This document shows, one piece after another, positions 1 through 7,249 of a stretch of DNA of 29,749 nt; within the stretch, counting starts at the first letter, position 1; the number at the start of each line of letters is the position of its first letter. A program made the translations under genes and the position numbers. Under the pieces are notes generated by a model, which saw nothing but the letters and a program-made list of their open reading frames with translations, was not told where the DNA came from and did not search any database. Origin of the DNA: JBAYDV01 sp041668045. Lineage in GTDB: Bacteria; Bacteroidota; Bacteroidia; Bacteroidales; UBA932. Location: assembly GCA_041668045.1 (NCBI GenBank), contig JBAYDV010000015.1, forward strand, positions 1-29,749, given 5' to 3'.

Positions 1-560
1 ACGAATTGCCTGACTTTATCTGCTGATGCGTGATATGTCAATATGGATATTAAAGAAGATGCTAGATATCCTATCATTATTCCTATAATTAGCAGCATTA
101 CATTGCTTTTTACTTTGCTGGCGAAGAATAAAATTATCAAAAGTATTATACTTGCACCTATTAGTGCCGCTAATATTGTCGAAATATATCCTCCTAAACC
201 TATGCTTGATGCTGATCCTCCAAATGTACCGACAGCTAGCATCAGGAGTGCTACTCCAAGATTAGCCCCATCGCTTATACCTAATATAGAAGGCCCAGCT
301 AAAGGATTTTTAAATAATGTTTGAAGCATTAAGCCACTGACTGCCAGAGATGATCCAGCTAATAAAGCCGTACATGCTTGTGGAAGACGTGATTCCATTA
401 TTATGAAATTCCATGATGCTTTGACACTCTCTGTATCACCTGATATAATCTTTAATACTGATTTAAAAGGTATTGATACTGAGCCCAGAAAAAGATTCAT
501 AAGGAATAATAGAATCAATGTTAAAGAAAAAACTATGTATATTTTTAGATGATTTTTCAC
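1..560 (-). CDS. FecCD-family ABC transporter permease, N-terminal part (3' end beyond window)
   Basis: Inner-membrane permease subunit of the BtuC/FecCD type, which imports iron-siderophore, haem or cobalamin with a periplasmic binding protein and an ATPase. Reading the minus strand from a GTG at 560-558 gives MKNHLKIYIVFSLTL, a first membrane helix, then the family hallmark ESRLPQACTALLAGSSLAVS followed by GLMLQTLFKNPLAGPSILGIS. Further hydrophobic segments follow up to base 1. About 186 codons are present of the usual 320-350, so the C-terminal half lies outside. An in-frame stop sits four codons upstream of the GTG, so no earlier start is possible; a later in-frame ATG is less likely because it would cut into the first helix. 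The gene is divergent from the amidase at 606, with 45 bases between them. The substrate cannot be told from this part. Family assignment is secure, the start moderately so. Confidence 0.88.
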   Translation of the reverse strand, partial: MKNHLKIYIVFSLTLILLFLMNLFLGSVSIPFKSVLKIISGDTESVKASWNFIIMESRLPQACTALLAGSSLAVSGLMLQTLFKNPLAGPSILGISDGANLGVALLMLAVGTFGGSASSIGLGGYISTILAALIGASIILLIILFFASKVKSNVMLLIIGIMIGYLASSLISILTYHASADKVRQF

Positions 561-592
561 TCGGTAAAGTTAATAAATATTTAAAACTTTCA

Positions 593-600
593 TATATTTG
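593..600 (+). promoter_or_regulatory. Bacteroidales-type -7 element before the amidase gene
   Basis: TATATTTG matches the Bacteroidota -7 consensus TAnnTTTG exactly. It ends only 5 bases before the ATG at 606. No good -33 TTTG is seen 19-21 bases upstream. If used, transcription would start at or next to the start codon, giving a leaderless or nearly leaderless mRNA. This is inferred from sequence only. Confidence 0.5.
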
Positions 601-605
601 CATCT

Positions 606-3600
606 ATGAAAAGAACCTTACTTATTACACTTTCGATTTTTCTTCTTTCTTCATTTTATTCACTTGTGCAAGCAAGAGAAAGTGTGCATAAAGAATATTT
701 ATCCAAAATAATCATTAACCTAGATGAATACCTTTCTCCACAAGCAGATGTTAAAGAAGATTTAAATATTAAGACAGCGTTAATATACAATACCAGGATA
801 GTTGTAAATTTCAATAATGCATTATCGAGATATCCTCTCAGAGATAGTACTGTAAAAAGAATCTACTCAATAGTAAAAGATGCATTGCCTAGCATATATA
901 GAAATAAGAAAATAGAGATTTACACTGCTGGTTATTTATTAGAAAATCTTTCTTCTCCTTTTTATTCTAAAAGAGTAGAAAGTGGAAGATCTAATATTCA
1001 TGATATATCCAAACCTTGGGTAGTTAAAAATACTTTACCCTATAAGATAACTAAAGGATTACAAAATAGGAATATAGCTTTATGGCAGAGTCATGGACGT
1101 TATTATGAACAAAGCCTGGCACGATGGGAATGGCAGAGAGCTACTATTATGGAAACAGTAGAAGATTTATATACTCAAGGCTATGTTCTGCCTTATCTAG
1201 TTCCTATGTTGGAAAATGCTGGTGCATATGTCGTTCTTCCACGTGAGAGGAGCCTAAATAAAATAGAAATTATAGTTGACAATGATAAGAATGTCTCTCC
1301 TTTTAAAGGTGAATATCAAGAACTTGGTAAAGGTCAATGGAAAACTCAATCAACTTCTTCTAATAAAACTGGCTTCGCTAATTTAAAACCATATTACGAA
1401 GACGGAGAAAATCCTTTTACCTTAGGTACAGCGAGATATATAGAAACTACTAATAAACAAAAAAATGCCTCTTTCGTAAAATGGCATCCTAAAGTACCAA
1501 AAGATGGAGAATATGCTGTATGTGTTTCATACATATCTACTCCAAATAGTAACGAAAGAACAAGATATACAGTCATTCATAGTGGTGGATCTACTGATTT
1601 TATGGTCAATCAACGTATTGGAGGTGGCACATGGGTATATTTAGGAACGTTTAAATTTAATAAAGATAGTGACACCCAATTTGTTATAATGAGTAATTAC
1701 TCTAATAAAAAATCTCCAACTATAGTATCTGCTGATGCAGTAAAATTCGGAGGAGGTATGGGAAATATCGCCAGAAAGCCTTCAGACAAATATATTAGAA
1801 ATCTTCCTAAAGGATTCTATTATAAAAGTGAGACTAGTGGCTATCCTAGATTTACAGAAGGAGCTAGATACTGGCTGCAGTGGGCTGGATTTGATAAAAA
1901 GGTATATAGTAATCAGGATGACGATGATACTAATAACGACTATATAGATGATTATAAAAGTAGAGCACATTGGGTTAATTCATTAATCAATGACTATAAG
2001 GTTCCGATAGAAATGTCTCTAGCCTTTCATTCAGATGCTGGCACTACCCTTTCAGATTCAATTATAGGAACATTAGCATTATATACTAGTAATTCTGAGG
2101 GCAATAAGACTTATCCAAATCGAGAATCTCGTCTTGTATCACGAGAATTAGCAGATTTAGTACAGACACAAGTAGTAAATGATATTCGTAGATCTTTTGA
2201 GCCTGAATGGAACAGACGAGAGCTAGCAGATAAACAATATTATGAGACACGCGTTCCTGAAGTTCCTTCTATGATTCTAGAATCTCTATCTCATCAAAAT
2301 TTCGCTGATATGCGTTATGGATTAGATCCTACTTTTCATTTCGTAATGAGTCGAGCTGTATATAAAGGTATTTTAAGATTTGTCAGTGAAAGAAAAGGCT
2401 TAAGATACGTCGTTCAGCCTCTCCCACCACATGCACTTACATCTCGTTTATATACTGATAAAGATGGAAAACTTAAGGTTAAGTTACATTGGCGCTCGAC
2501 TATTGATTCTCTCGAGCCAAGTGCAAAAGCTGAGAAGTTTATCGTTTATCGCAGAATTAATGGGAAAGAGACAGATTTTGATAAGGGACACATAGTCTAT
2601 GGCAATGATTTTACAGCTACCGTAGTTCCTGGTCATTTATACAGCTACCGAGTAGCTGCTATTAATGACGGCGGAATATCGTTTCCTTCAGAAACGATTA
2701 CTGTCGGTGCGACAAGAAAAGATGCATCTAGAAAAAAAACCGTCTTAATAGTAAATAATTTCGATAGAATATCTGGTCCTGAGTCTTTCTGTGATAGTGA
2801 TTCTACGAGTGCTGGATTTGCAAATAATATTGATGGAGGAGTCCCTTATATAAAAGATATCTCATATATAGGTAATCAATATGAATTTAATCGACAAATT
2901 CCATGGCTAGATGATGATAATCCAGGATATGGAGCTTCTTACCAAAATTATGATACTGTTCTCGTAGCTGGTAATACTTTTGATTTTACTACTATTCATG
3001 GTCAAGCTATATTAAATAGTGGGTATAATTTTGTTTCTTGTAGCAGGTCTGCTGTATTAAATTCAGATGTAAAGTTGAGTTCTTATCCTATTGTTGATTT
3101 TATTATGGGAAAAGAAAAGTCTATAAGAATCAACGTTAAAGATTCTTCTAATGTACGTTTTCAAGTCTTTCCAGAGGCTCTTAAAAAACAGATAACAAGC
3201 TATCTTAAAAATGGAGGCAGTGCATTGATTTCTGGTTCATATATAGCTACAGATTTATGGGATCAGAGTGATTCTAATAACGATAATATTTATTTTGCTG
3301 AAAATATTTTAAAAATAAAATGGATGACTAATAAAGCTAGCAATGGCGGCTTCATAAAATCCACTCAGAATCCTTTCTTTCCTTCGGCTAAGTATTCTTT
3401 CTTCTCTATACCTAATAGTATTCGCTATTGTGTAGAATCACCTGATGGTTTAACGCCAGCTTCATCTAAAGCTTGGACTATTTTTAGATATTCTGATACT
3501 AATATCTCCGCTGGCGTAGCTTATTCTGGTAACGATTATAAGGTTATTTCTTTAGGTTTTCCTATTGAGACTCTTACTTCTCAAAGTCAAATTGATTCTT

Positions 3601-3632
3601 TAATGAAAGATTGTTTATCATTCTTAAAATAA
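606..3632 (+). CDS. Secreted N-acetylmuramoyl-L-alanine amidase with golvesin-like and FN3 domains
   Basis: A 1008-residue exported protein predicted to cut the amide bond between MurNAc and the stem peptide. A signal peptide covers residues 1-23 (SLVQA before RES). The zinc amidase (Amidase_3-like) fold is suggested by WQSHGRYYEQ (H163), METVEDLY (E183/E186), then after a long insert AFHSDAGTT (H475) and PSMILESLSHQ (E559, the likely catalytic glutamate). Residues about 267-383 between these halves resemble the golvesin/Xly carbohydrate-binding-like domain (ASFVKWHPKVPKDGEYAVCV, then GGGTWVYLGTFKF and ADAVKFGGG). An FN3-like domain follows at about 604-700 (EKFIVYRR, YSYRVAAINDGG). The C-terminal 300 residues (from KKTVLIVNNFD) look like an alpha/beta domain of unknown role. 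Relatives are often annotated as xanthan lyase, a label the visible motifs do not support. It probably acts in the periplasm or at the cell surface. Confidence 0.82.
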   Translation: MKRTLLITLSIFLLSSFYSLVQARESVHKEYLSKIIINLDEYLSPQADVKEDLNIKTALIYNTRIVVNFNNALSRYPLRDSTVKRIYSIVKDALPSIYRNKKIEIYTAGYLLENLSSPFYSKRVESGRSNIHDISKPWVVKNTLPYKITKGLQNRNIALWQSHGRYYEQSLARWEWQRATIMETVEDLYTQGYVLPYLVPMLENAGAYVVLPRERSLNKIEIIVDNDKNVSPFKGEYQELGKGQWKTQSTSSNKTGFANLKPYYEDGENPFTLGTARYIETTNKQKNASFVKWHPKVPKDGEYAVCVSYISTPNSNERTRYTVIHSGGSTDFMVNQRIGGGTWVYLGTFKFNKDSDTQFVIMSNYSNKKSPTIVSADAVKFGGGMGNIARKPSDKYIRNLPKGFYYKSETSGYPRFTEGARYWLQWAGFDKKVYSNQDDDDTNNDYIDDYKSRAHWVNSLINDYKVPIEMSLAFHSDAGTTLSDSIIGTLALYTSNSEGNKTYPNRESRLVSRELADLVQTQVVNDIRRSFEPEWNRRELADKQYYETRVPEVPSMILESLSHQNFADMRYGLDPTFHFVMSRAVYKGILRFVSERKGLRYVVQPLPPHALTSRLYTDKDGKLKVKLHWRSTIDSLEPSAKAEKFIVYRRINGKETDFDKGHIVYGNDFTATVVPGHLYSYRVAAINDGGISFPSETITVGATRKDASRKKTVLIVNNFDRISGPESFCDSDSTSAGFANNIDGGVPYIKDISYIGNQYEFNRQIPWLDDDNPGYGASYQNYDTVLVAGNTFDFTTIHGQAILNSGYNFVSCSRSAVLNSDVKLSSYPIVDFIMGKEKSIRINVKDSSNVRFQVFPEALKKQITSYLKNGGSALISGSYIATDLWDQSDSNNDNIYFAENILKIKWMTNKASNGGFIKSTQNPFFPSAKYSFFSIPNSIRYCVESPDGLTPASSKAWTIFRYSDTNISAGVAYSGNDYKVISLGFPIETLTSQSQIDSLMKDCLSFLK

Positions 3633-3645
3633 TAACGATGCAGTT

Positions 3646-3669
3646 CATTTTGTCATAAATGACAAAATG
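3646..3669 (+). promoter_or_regulatory. Perfect inverted repeat upstream of htpG, candidate regulator site
   Basis: CATTTTGTCA, a TAAA spacer, then TGACAAAATG form perfect 10-base arms 72 bases before the htpG ATG. No T-tract follows the stem, so it is a poor intrinsic terminator for the upstream amidase gene and a better candidate for a dimeric regulator binding site. It directly abuts the sigma-54-like TGGCAC element. It is not a CIRCE element (TTAGCACTC-N9-GAGTGCTAA). Confidence 0.5.
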
Positions 3670-3684
3670 GCACATTTCTATGCA
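3668..3684 (+). promoter_or_regulatory. Possible sigma-54-like promoter of htpG
   Basis: TGGCAC at 3668-3673 and ATGCA ending at 3684 resemble the -24/-12 sigma-54 promoter (TGGCAC-N5-TTGCW). The GG-to-GC distance is 13 bases instead of the canonical 12, and the second half is ATGC rather than TTGC. The element lies 56 bases before the htpG start and immediately after a perfect inverted repeat. Bacteroidales usually encode RpoN, so the idea is plausible, but the spacing mismatch keeps it tentative. Confidence 0.35.
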
Positions 3685-3740
3685 ATGGTATAAATATTGC
3701 CTATAAAGATTAAAAATTGAAAAAATAAAAATATAATATT

Positions 3741-5786
3741 ATGAAAAAAGGTACAATTGGAGTAACTACCGAGAATATTTTTCCGGTTATTAAGAAATTT
3801 TTATATTCAGATCATGAGATTTTCCTTAGAGAGATAGTAGCAAATGCTGTCGATGCTTCTAAGAAAATGAAAGCTGTAGCAAATGGTTCTGAATTTAAGG
3901 GTGAATTAGGAGATTTAACTATTCATGTTGATGCCGATCCTAAAGAACATACTATTACTATTACAGATAGAGGTATCGGAATGACAGAAGAAGAGGTTAA
4001 CAAATATATTAACCAAATCGCTTTTTCTAGTGCTGGAGAATTTCTAGAGAAATATAAAGATCAGAATATTATAGGTCATTTTGGTTTAGGATTCTATTCT
4101 GCTTTTATGGTAGCTAAAAAAGTTACAATTGACACTTTATCATGGAAAGAAGGCTCTAAAGCTGTTAAATGGTCATGTGAGGGAGATCCAGATTTCGAAA
4201 TGACTGCTGGTGATAAGACTGATAGAGGTACTACTATTACTTTATATCTTGACGATGAATCTAAAGATCAGGCAGAGAGTTCGAAGGTAGAAGGCTTGTT
4301 GAAAAAATACTGTCAATTCATGGAGATTCCTATTGCCTGCGGAAAAGAAACTGAGTGGAAAGATGGAAAAAGTGTTGAGACAGATAAAGATAAAATAATC
4401 AATAACACCACTCCTATTTGGGTTAAAAAGCCTAGTGATTTAAAAGAAGAGGATTATTTAAATTTCTATAAAGATTTATATCCTGCTTTGGAAGCTCCAA
4501 TGTTTTATATCCATTTGAATGTAGATTATCCTTTCAATTTAACAGGTGTTTTATATTTTCCAAAGATTAAAGATACTATGGAGTTGACTAGAAATAAGAT
4601 TCAACTTTATTGTAATCAAGTTTTCGTTACCGATTCAGTCGAAAATATAGTTCCTGACTTTATGACTCTTCTTCACGGTGTTATTGATTCACCAGATATT
4701 CCATTGAATGTTTCAAGAAGTTATCTTCAATCTGATGCGAATGTTAAGAAGATTTCAAAATATATAACTAAGAAAGTAGCCGATAGACTTGAAGAAATTT
4801 ATAAAAATGAACGTCCAGTTTTCGAAAAGAAATGGGATAATATTAAATTATTCATGGAATATGGTATGCTTTCTGATGAAAAATTCTTCGAGAGAGCAGA
4901 AAAATTCGCTTTATTGAAAAATACAGATGGAAAATATTTTAATTTCGAGGATTATAAGAAAGCTATTGAACCAAATCAAACTGATAAAGATAAGAAACTA
5001 GTGTATTTATATACTACTAATCCTGTTGATCAATATACTTATATAGAAGCTGCTAAGGCTAAGGGTTATGATGTATTACTTTTTGATAATCAGCTTGATG
5101 CTCATTATGTAAATTTACTTGAGAGCAAATTTAAAGATAGTACTTTCGCTCGTGTTGATGCAGATATTATAGATAATCTAATCAAGAAAGAGGATCTTTC
5201 TAAACCAGATCTTTCTGCTCTTGAGATAGAAGATTTAAATGCTATGATTCAACCTTTGATGCCTTCAAGTGCTAATTATCAAGTCACTGCAGCTAATCTT
5301 GGTGAAAATGGCTCTCCTATTTTAATTACTCAGTCTGAATTCATGCGTCGTTATCGTGAAATGTCAAAACTTGGCGGTCAAATGAATTATTTCGGTGAGA
5401 TGCCAGAGTCATATTCTATAACAGTTAATGCTGAGCAACCATTAATTAAAACTATTCTTGAGACTAAGAAGGAAGCTACTGCTACTAAAGCAGATGAATT
5501 AGAAAAGAAAAATAATGAATTACAAGCATCTTTAGATAAAATCAATGAGGAGACTAAAGATAAGAAAGATGAAGAAATTTCTACAGAGACTAAAGATGAG
5601 AAAAAACGTCTTGAGGATGAAATATCTAAATTAAAAGATTCTCGTAAATCATTAATGTCTGATTTTGCCAAAGATAATACTTTATTAAAACAAGTTATTG
5701 ATTTAGCTTTATTAGCAAATAACATGTTAAAAGGTAAAGCTCTTAACGATTTTATTACTAGAAGTACCCAAGTACTTAAGAAATAA
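3741..5786 (+). CDS. htpG: Molecular chaperone HtpG (Hsp90 family)
   Basis: Cytosolic ATP-dependent Hsp90-type chaperone, 681 residues. The GHKL ATPase domain shows EIVANAVDA (E31, N35, D38), DRGIGMT (D76, G78, G80), and the lid/nucleotide loop GHFGLGFYS (112-120). The middle domain carries the conserved catalytic-loop arginine in LNVSRSYLQ (R326). The protein is longer than E. coli HtpG (624 residues), partly because of a highly charged, lysine/glutamate-rich and probably coiled stretch at about residues 570-635 before the C-terminal dimerisation end; similar stretches occur in other Bacteroidota HtpG proteins. The gene is monocistronic: it ends at a strong bidirectional terminator and faces the DUF47 gene. 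The 108-base upstream gap contains an inverted repeat and a sigma-54-like element that may give stress control. Confidence 0.97.
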   Translation: MKKGTIGVTTENIFPVIKKFLYSDHEIFLREIVANAVDASKKMKAVANGSEFKGELGDLTIHVDADPKEHTITITDRGIGMTEEEVNKYINQIAFSSAGEFLEKYKDQNIIGHFGLGFYSAFMVAKKVTIDTLSWKEGSKAVKWSCEGDPDFEMTAGDKTDRGTTITLYLDDESKDQAESSKVEGLLKKYCQFMEIPIACGKETEWKDGKSVETDKDKIINNTTPIWVKKPSDLKEEDYLNFYKDLYPALEAPMFYIHLNVDYPFNLTGVLYFPKIKDTMELTRNKIQLYCNQVFVTDSVENIVPDFMTLLHGVIDSPDIPLNVSRSYLQSDANVKKISKYITKKVADRLEEIYKNERPVFEKKWDNIKLFMEYGMLSDEKFFERAEKFALLKNTDGKYFNFEDYKKAIEPNQTDKDKKLVYLYTTNPVDQYTYIEAAKAKGYDVLLFDNQLDAHYVNLLESKFKDSTFARVDADIIDNLIKKEDLSKPDLSALEIEDLNAMIQPLMPSSANYQVTAANLGENGSPILITQSEFMRRYREMSKLGGQMNYFGEMPESYSITVNAEQPLIKTILETKKEATATKADELEKKNNELQASLDKINEETKDKKDEEISTETKDEKKRLEDEISKLKDSRKSLMSDFAKDNTLLKQVIDLALLANNMLKGKALNDFITRSTQVLKK

Positions 5787-5804
5787 AGTTGATTATTATA
5801 TAAG

Positions 5805-5838
5805 AAAAAAGCCTCAGATAGTCTCTGGGGCTTTTTTT
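5805..5838. terminator. Bidirectional rho-independent terminator between htpG and the DUF47 gene
   Basis: GCCTCAGA (5811-5818) pairs with TCTGGGGC (5824-5831), including one G-T pair, around a short loop. The stem is flanked by six A before and seven T after, so it can end transcription of htpG on the plus strand and of the convergent DUF47 gene on the minus strand. Confidence 0.9.
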
Positions 5839-5853
5839 ATATTATGCTAATTA

Positions 5854-6495
5854 CTAAGATAATTTATATAATTTTTTAAATGCTTGTGACACGCCATAAG
5901 CATAATCAGTTGTTTCCTCAAGTAATTTCGCTAAAGACTCATATTTAGATAGTTCTACAGGATCTTTTTCTTGACAAAATATGAAAGTAACATAGTTTTC
6001 AAAATATGAATCGGCATCATGCTCTAATTCTTTTATTTTAACACAGTTCTTAATCATCGATTCTTCATCAAGATTGATATCTTTGAATAATTTTACATTA
6101 TCACTTATACACTGTGCATCTTTATAAATAATTTCCCCTAAATTAACTAATCTTGTTTCTATCTTTTTAGGGTTATATATTAGTAATGCACGTGCACATT
6201 CATTAATTTTATCTAGAAATTCATCTATTTTAAAGCCTAGAATATGTATATCTTCTTTACTTAGAGAACAAAAGACTAATTTATTAATTTTAATGAATAA
6301 TTCATTAGTTAGTCTATCTCCTAATTCTTCATGTTGTTTAATCTGAGAAGCTAAATCATCTCGTAAACTATCGTCCTCTTGATGTAGCATTTCAAGAAGT
6401 ATGGATGCAGTCTCTTTTACATTTTTAGAAATTTCTACAAAACTTGAAGCCAACTGCCTATTCATTCTTTTATATAATCCAGATAAATTATACAT
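5854..6495 (-). CDS. DUF47 / PhoU-like phosphate transport regulator
   Basis: A 213-residue, largely alpha-helical cytoplasmic protein of the DUF47 (TIGR00153, PhoU-like) family. Family signatures are visible: an acidic metal-binding cluster EELGDRLTNE (E56, E57, D60, E65), a second cluster KELEHDAD (E156, E158, H159, D160, D162), and LLEETTDYAYGVSQAF near the C-terminus (E193, E194, D197). Family members usually sit next to a PiT-type low-affinity phosphate transporter and modulate it. Here no pit gene is adjacent: the gene stands alone between convergent htpG and the divergent fimbrial locus. Length matches the family. The ATG at 6495 is the natural start. Its action on phosphate transport is inferred from the family only. 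Confidence 0.85.
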   Translation of the reverse strand: MYNLSGLYKRMNRQLASSFVEISKNVKETASILLEMLHQEDDSLRDDLASQIKQHEELGDRLTNELFIKINKLVFCSLSKEDIHILGFKIDEFLDKINECARALLIYNPKKIETRLVNLGEIIYKDAQCISDNVKLFKDINLDEESMIKNCVKIKELEHDADSYFENYVTFIFCQEKDPVELSKYESLAKLLEETTDYAYGVSQAFKKLYKLS

Positions 6496-6602
6496 TTTAA
6501 TACGTTTTTTTATAATTCAATCAAAAATAACTAACAATTTTTTAAAAACAAGTATTTAATGAAGATTTTACTTTATTAAAGAAAATTGTAAATGTTTTCT
6601 TA

Positions 6603-6610
6603 TAGGTTTG
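6603..6610 (+). promoter_or_regulatory. -7 promoter element of the fimbrial locus
   Basis: TAGGTTTG fits TAnnTTTG. A transcript starting 5-7 bases downstream would have a leader of about 30 bases before the ATG at 6648. No clear TTTG box is present 19-21 bases upstream. The purine-rich GAGAAGGAGA just before the ATG is unusual here but sits only two bases from the start codon, too close for a textbook Shine-Dalgarno. Confidence 0.4.
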
Positions 6611-6647
6611 CTCTCGAATTAGAAACTTAAAGATTTGAGAAGGAGAT

Positions 6648-7205
6648 ATGAAGAGACTTTTAATTTCGTTTATTATTATTTTATATGCTATTAATGCATA
6701 TTCCCAAAAATTAGCCATCTCTACTGATGCTATTGGTTATATTAATTTACTTACTATAAATGGGGAAATAGACATGTCCTTAAATAAAAATTGGTCAGTC
6801 TGTGCTTCAGGAAAATATAACCCATTCACTTATAATAAAAATAAGGAAGCTAATAAGCAATTTCAAAACAGGCAAGCATGTCTGGCTGTAGGCGTAAAAT
6901 ATTGGCCTTGGTTTATATATTCTGGATGGTATTACGAATCTAAAATCCAATATAAAGAATATAATAAAAGTTATATGTTTTCTCATGGATCCTACGAAGG
7001 AAATGCCTTAGGATTAGGGATAAATATTGGATATGCATTATTACTGTCTAAACATTTTAATATGGAATTCGGTCTTGGAATATGGGCCGGAAGTAATAAT
7101 TACACTAAATATGCTTGTCCAAGATGTGGAGAAGTATTAGATAAAGGTACGAAAACCTTTATTACGCCAAATGAAGTATTACTTAGTTTAGTATATACAT
7201 TATAG
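6648..7205 (+). CDS. DUF3575 outer-membrane beta-barrel-like protein of the fimbrial locus
   Basis: A 185-residue exported protein with a type I signal peptide (about residues 1-19, cleaved before QKLAIS). The mature part has the DUF3575 pattern: STDAIGYINLLTINGEIDMS, NWSVCASGKYNPF, VGVKYWPWF, SHGSYEGNALGLGINIGY, and a conserved Cys pair in YACPRCGE (C157, C160). Alternating hydrophobic and aromatic strands suggest a small outer-membrane barrel. DUF3575 genes in Bacteroidales recur at the head of FimA/Mfa1-type fimbrial clusters, as here, where it is followed 44 bases later by the OmpA-like protein and then pilin-like genes. Its exact role is not established; involvement in pilus assembly or surface display is inferred from context. 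It is the first gene of the run, preceded by a -7 promoter element. Confidence 0.82.
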   Translation: MKRLLISFIIILYAINAYSQKLAISTDAIGYINLLTINGEIDMSLNKNWSVCASGKYNPFTYNKNKEANKQFQNRQACLAVGVKYWPWFIYSGWYYESKIQYKEYNKSYMFSHGSYEGNALGLGINIGYALLLSKHFNMEFGLGIWAGSNNYTKYACPRCGEVLDKGTKTFITPNEVLLSLVYTL

Positions 7206-7249
7206 TTCTTTTAAATGATTTTCATCATAGAAACATATTTATAGTTGAT

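Noticed and set aside
43..324. Open frame of 93 codons on the plus strand
   Set aside because: It lies antisense to the FecCD permease, whose conserved motifs read cleanly on the minus strand; its proline/isoleucine-rich translation is a shadow.
606..3632. Xanthan lyase
   Set aside because: This label is common for relatives, but the visible zinc-amidase-like residues and absence of a polysaccharide lyase motif argue for a peptidoglycan amidase.
3646..3669. Rho-independent terminator for the amidase gene
   Set aside because: The stem is perfect but AT-rich and is followed by GGCACATTTC rather than a T-tract; a regulatory role fits better.
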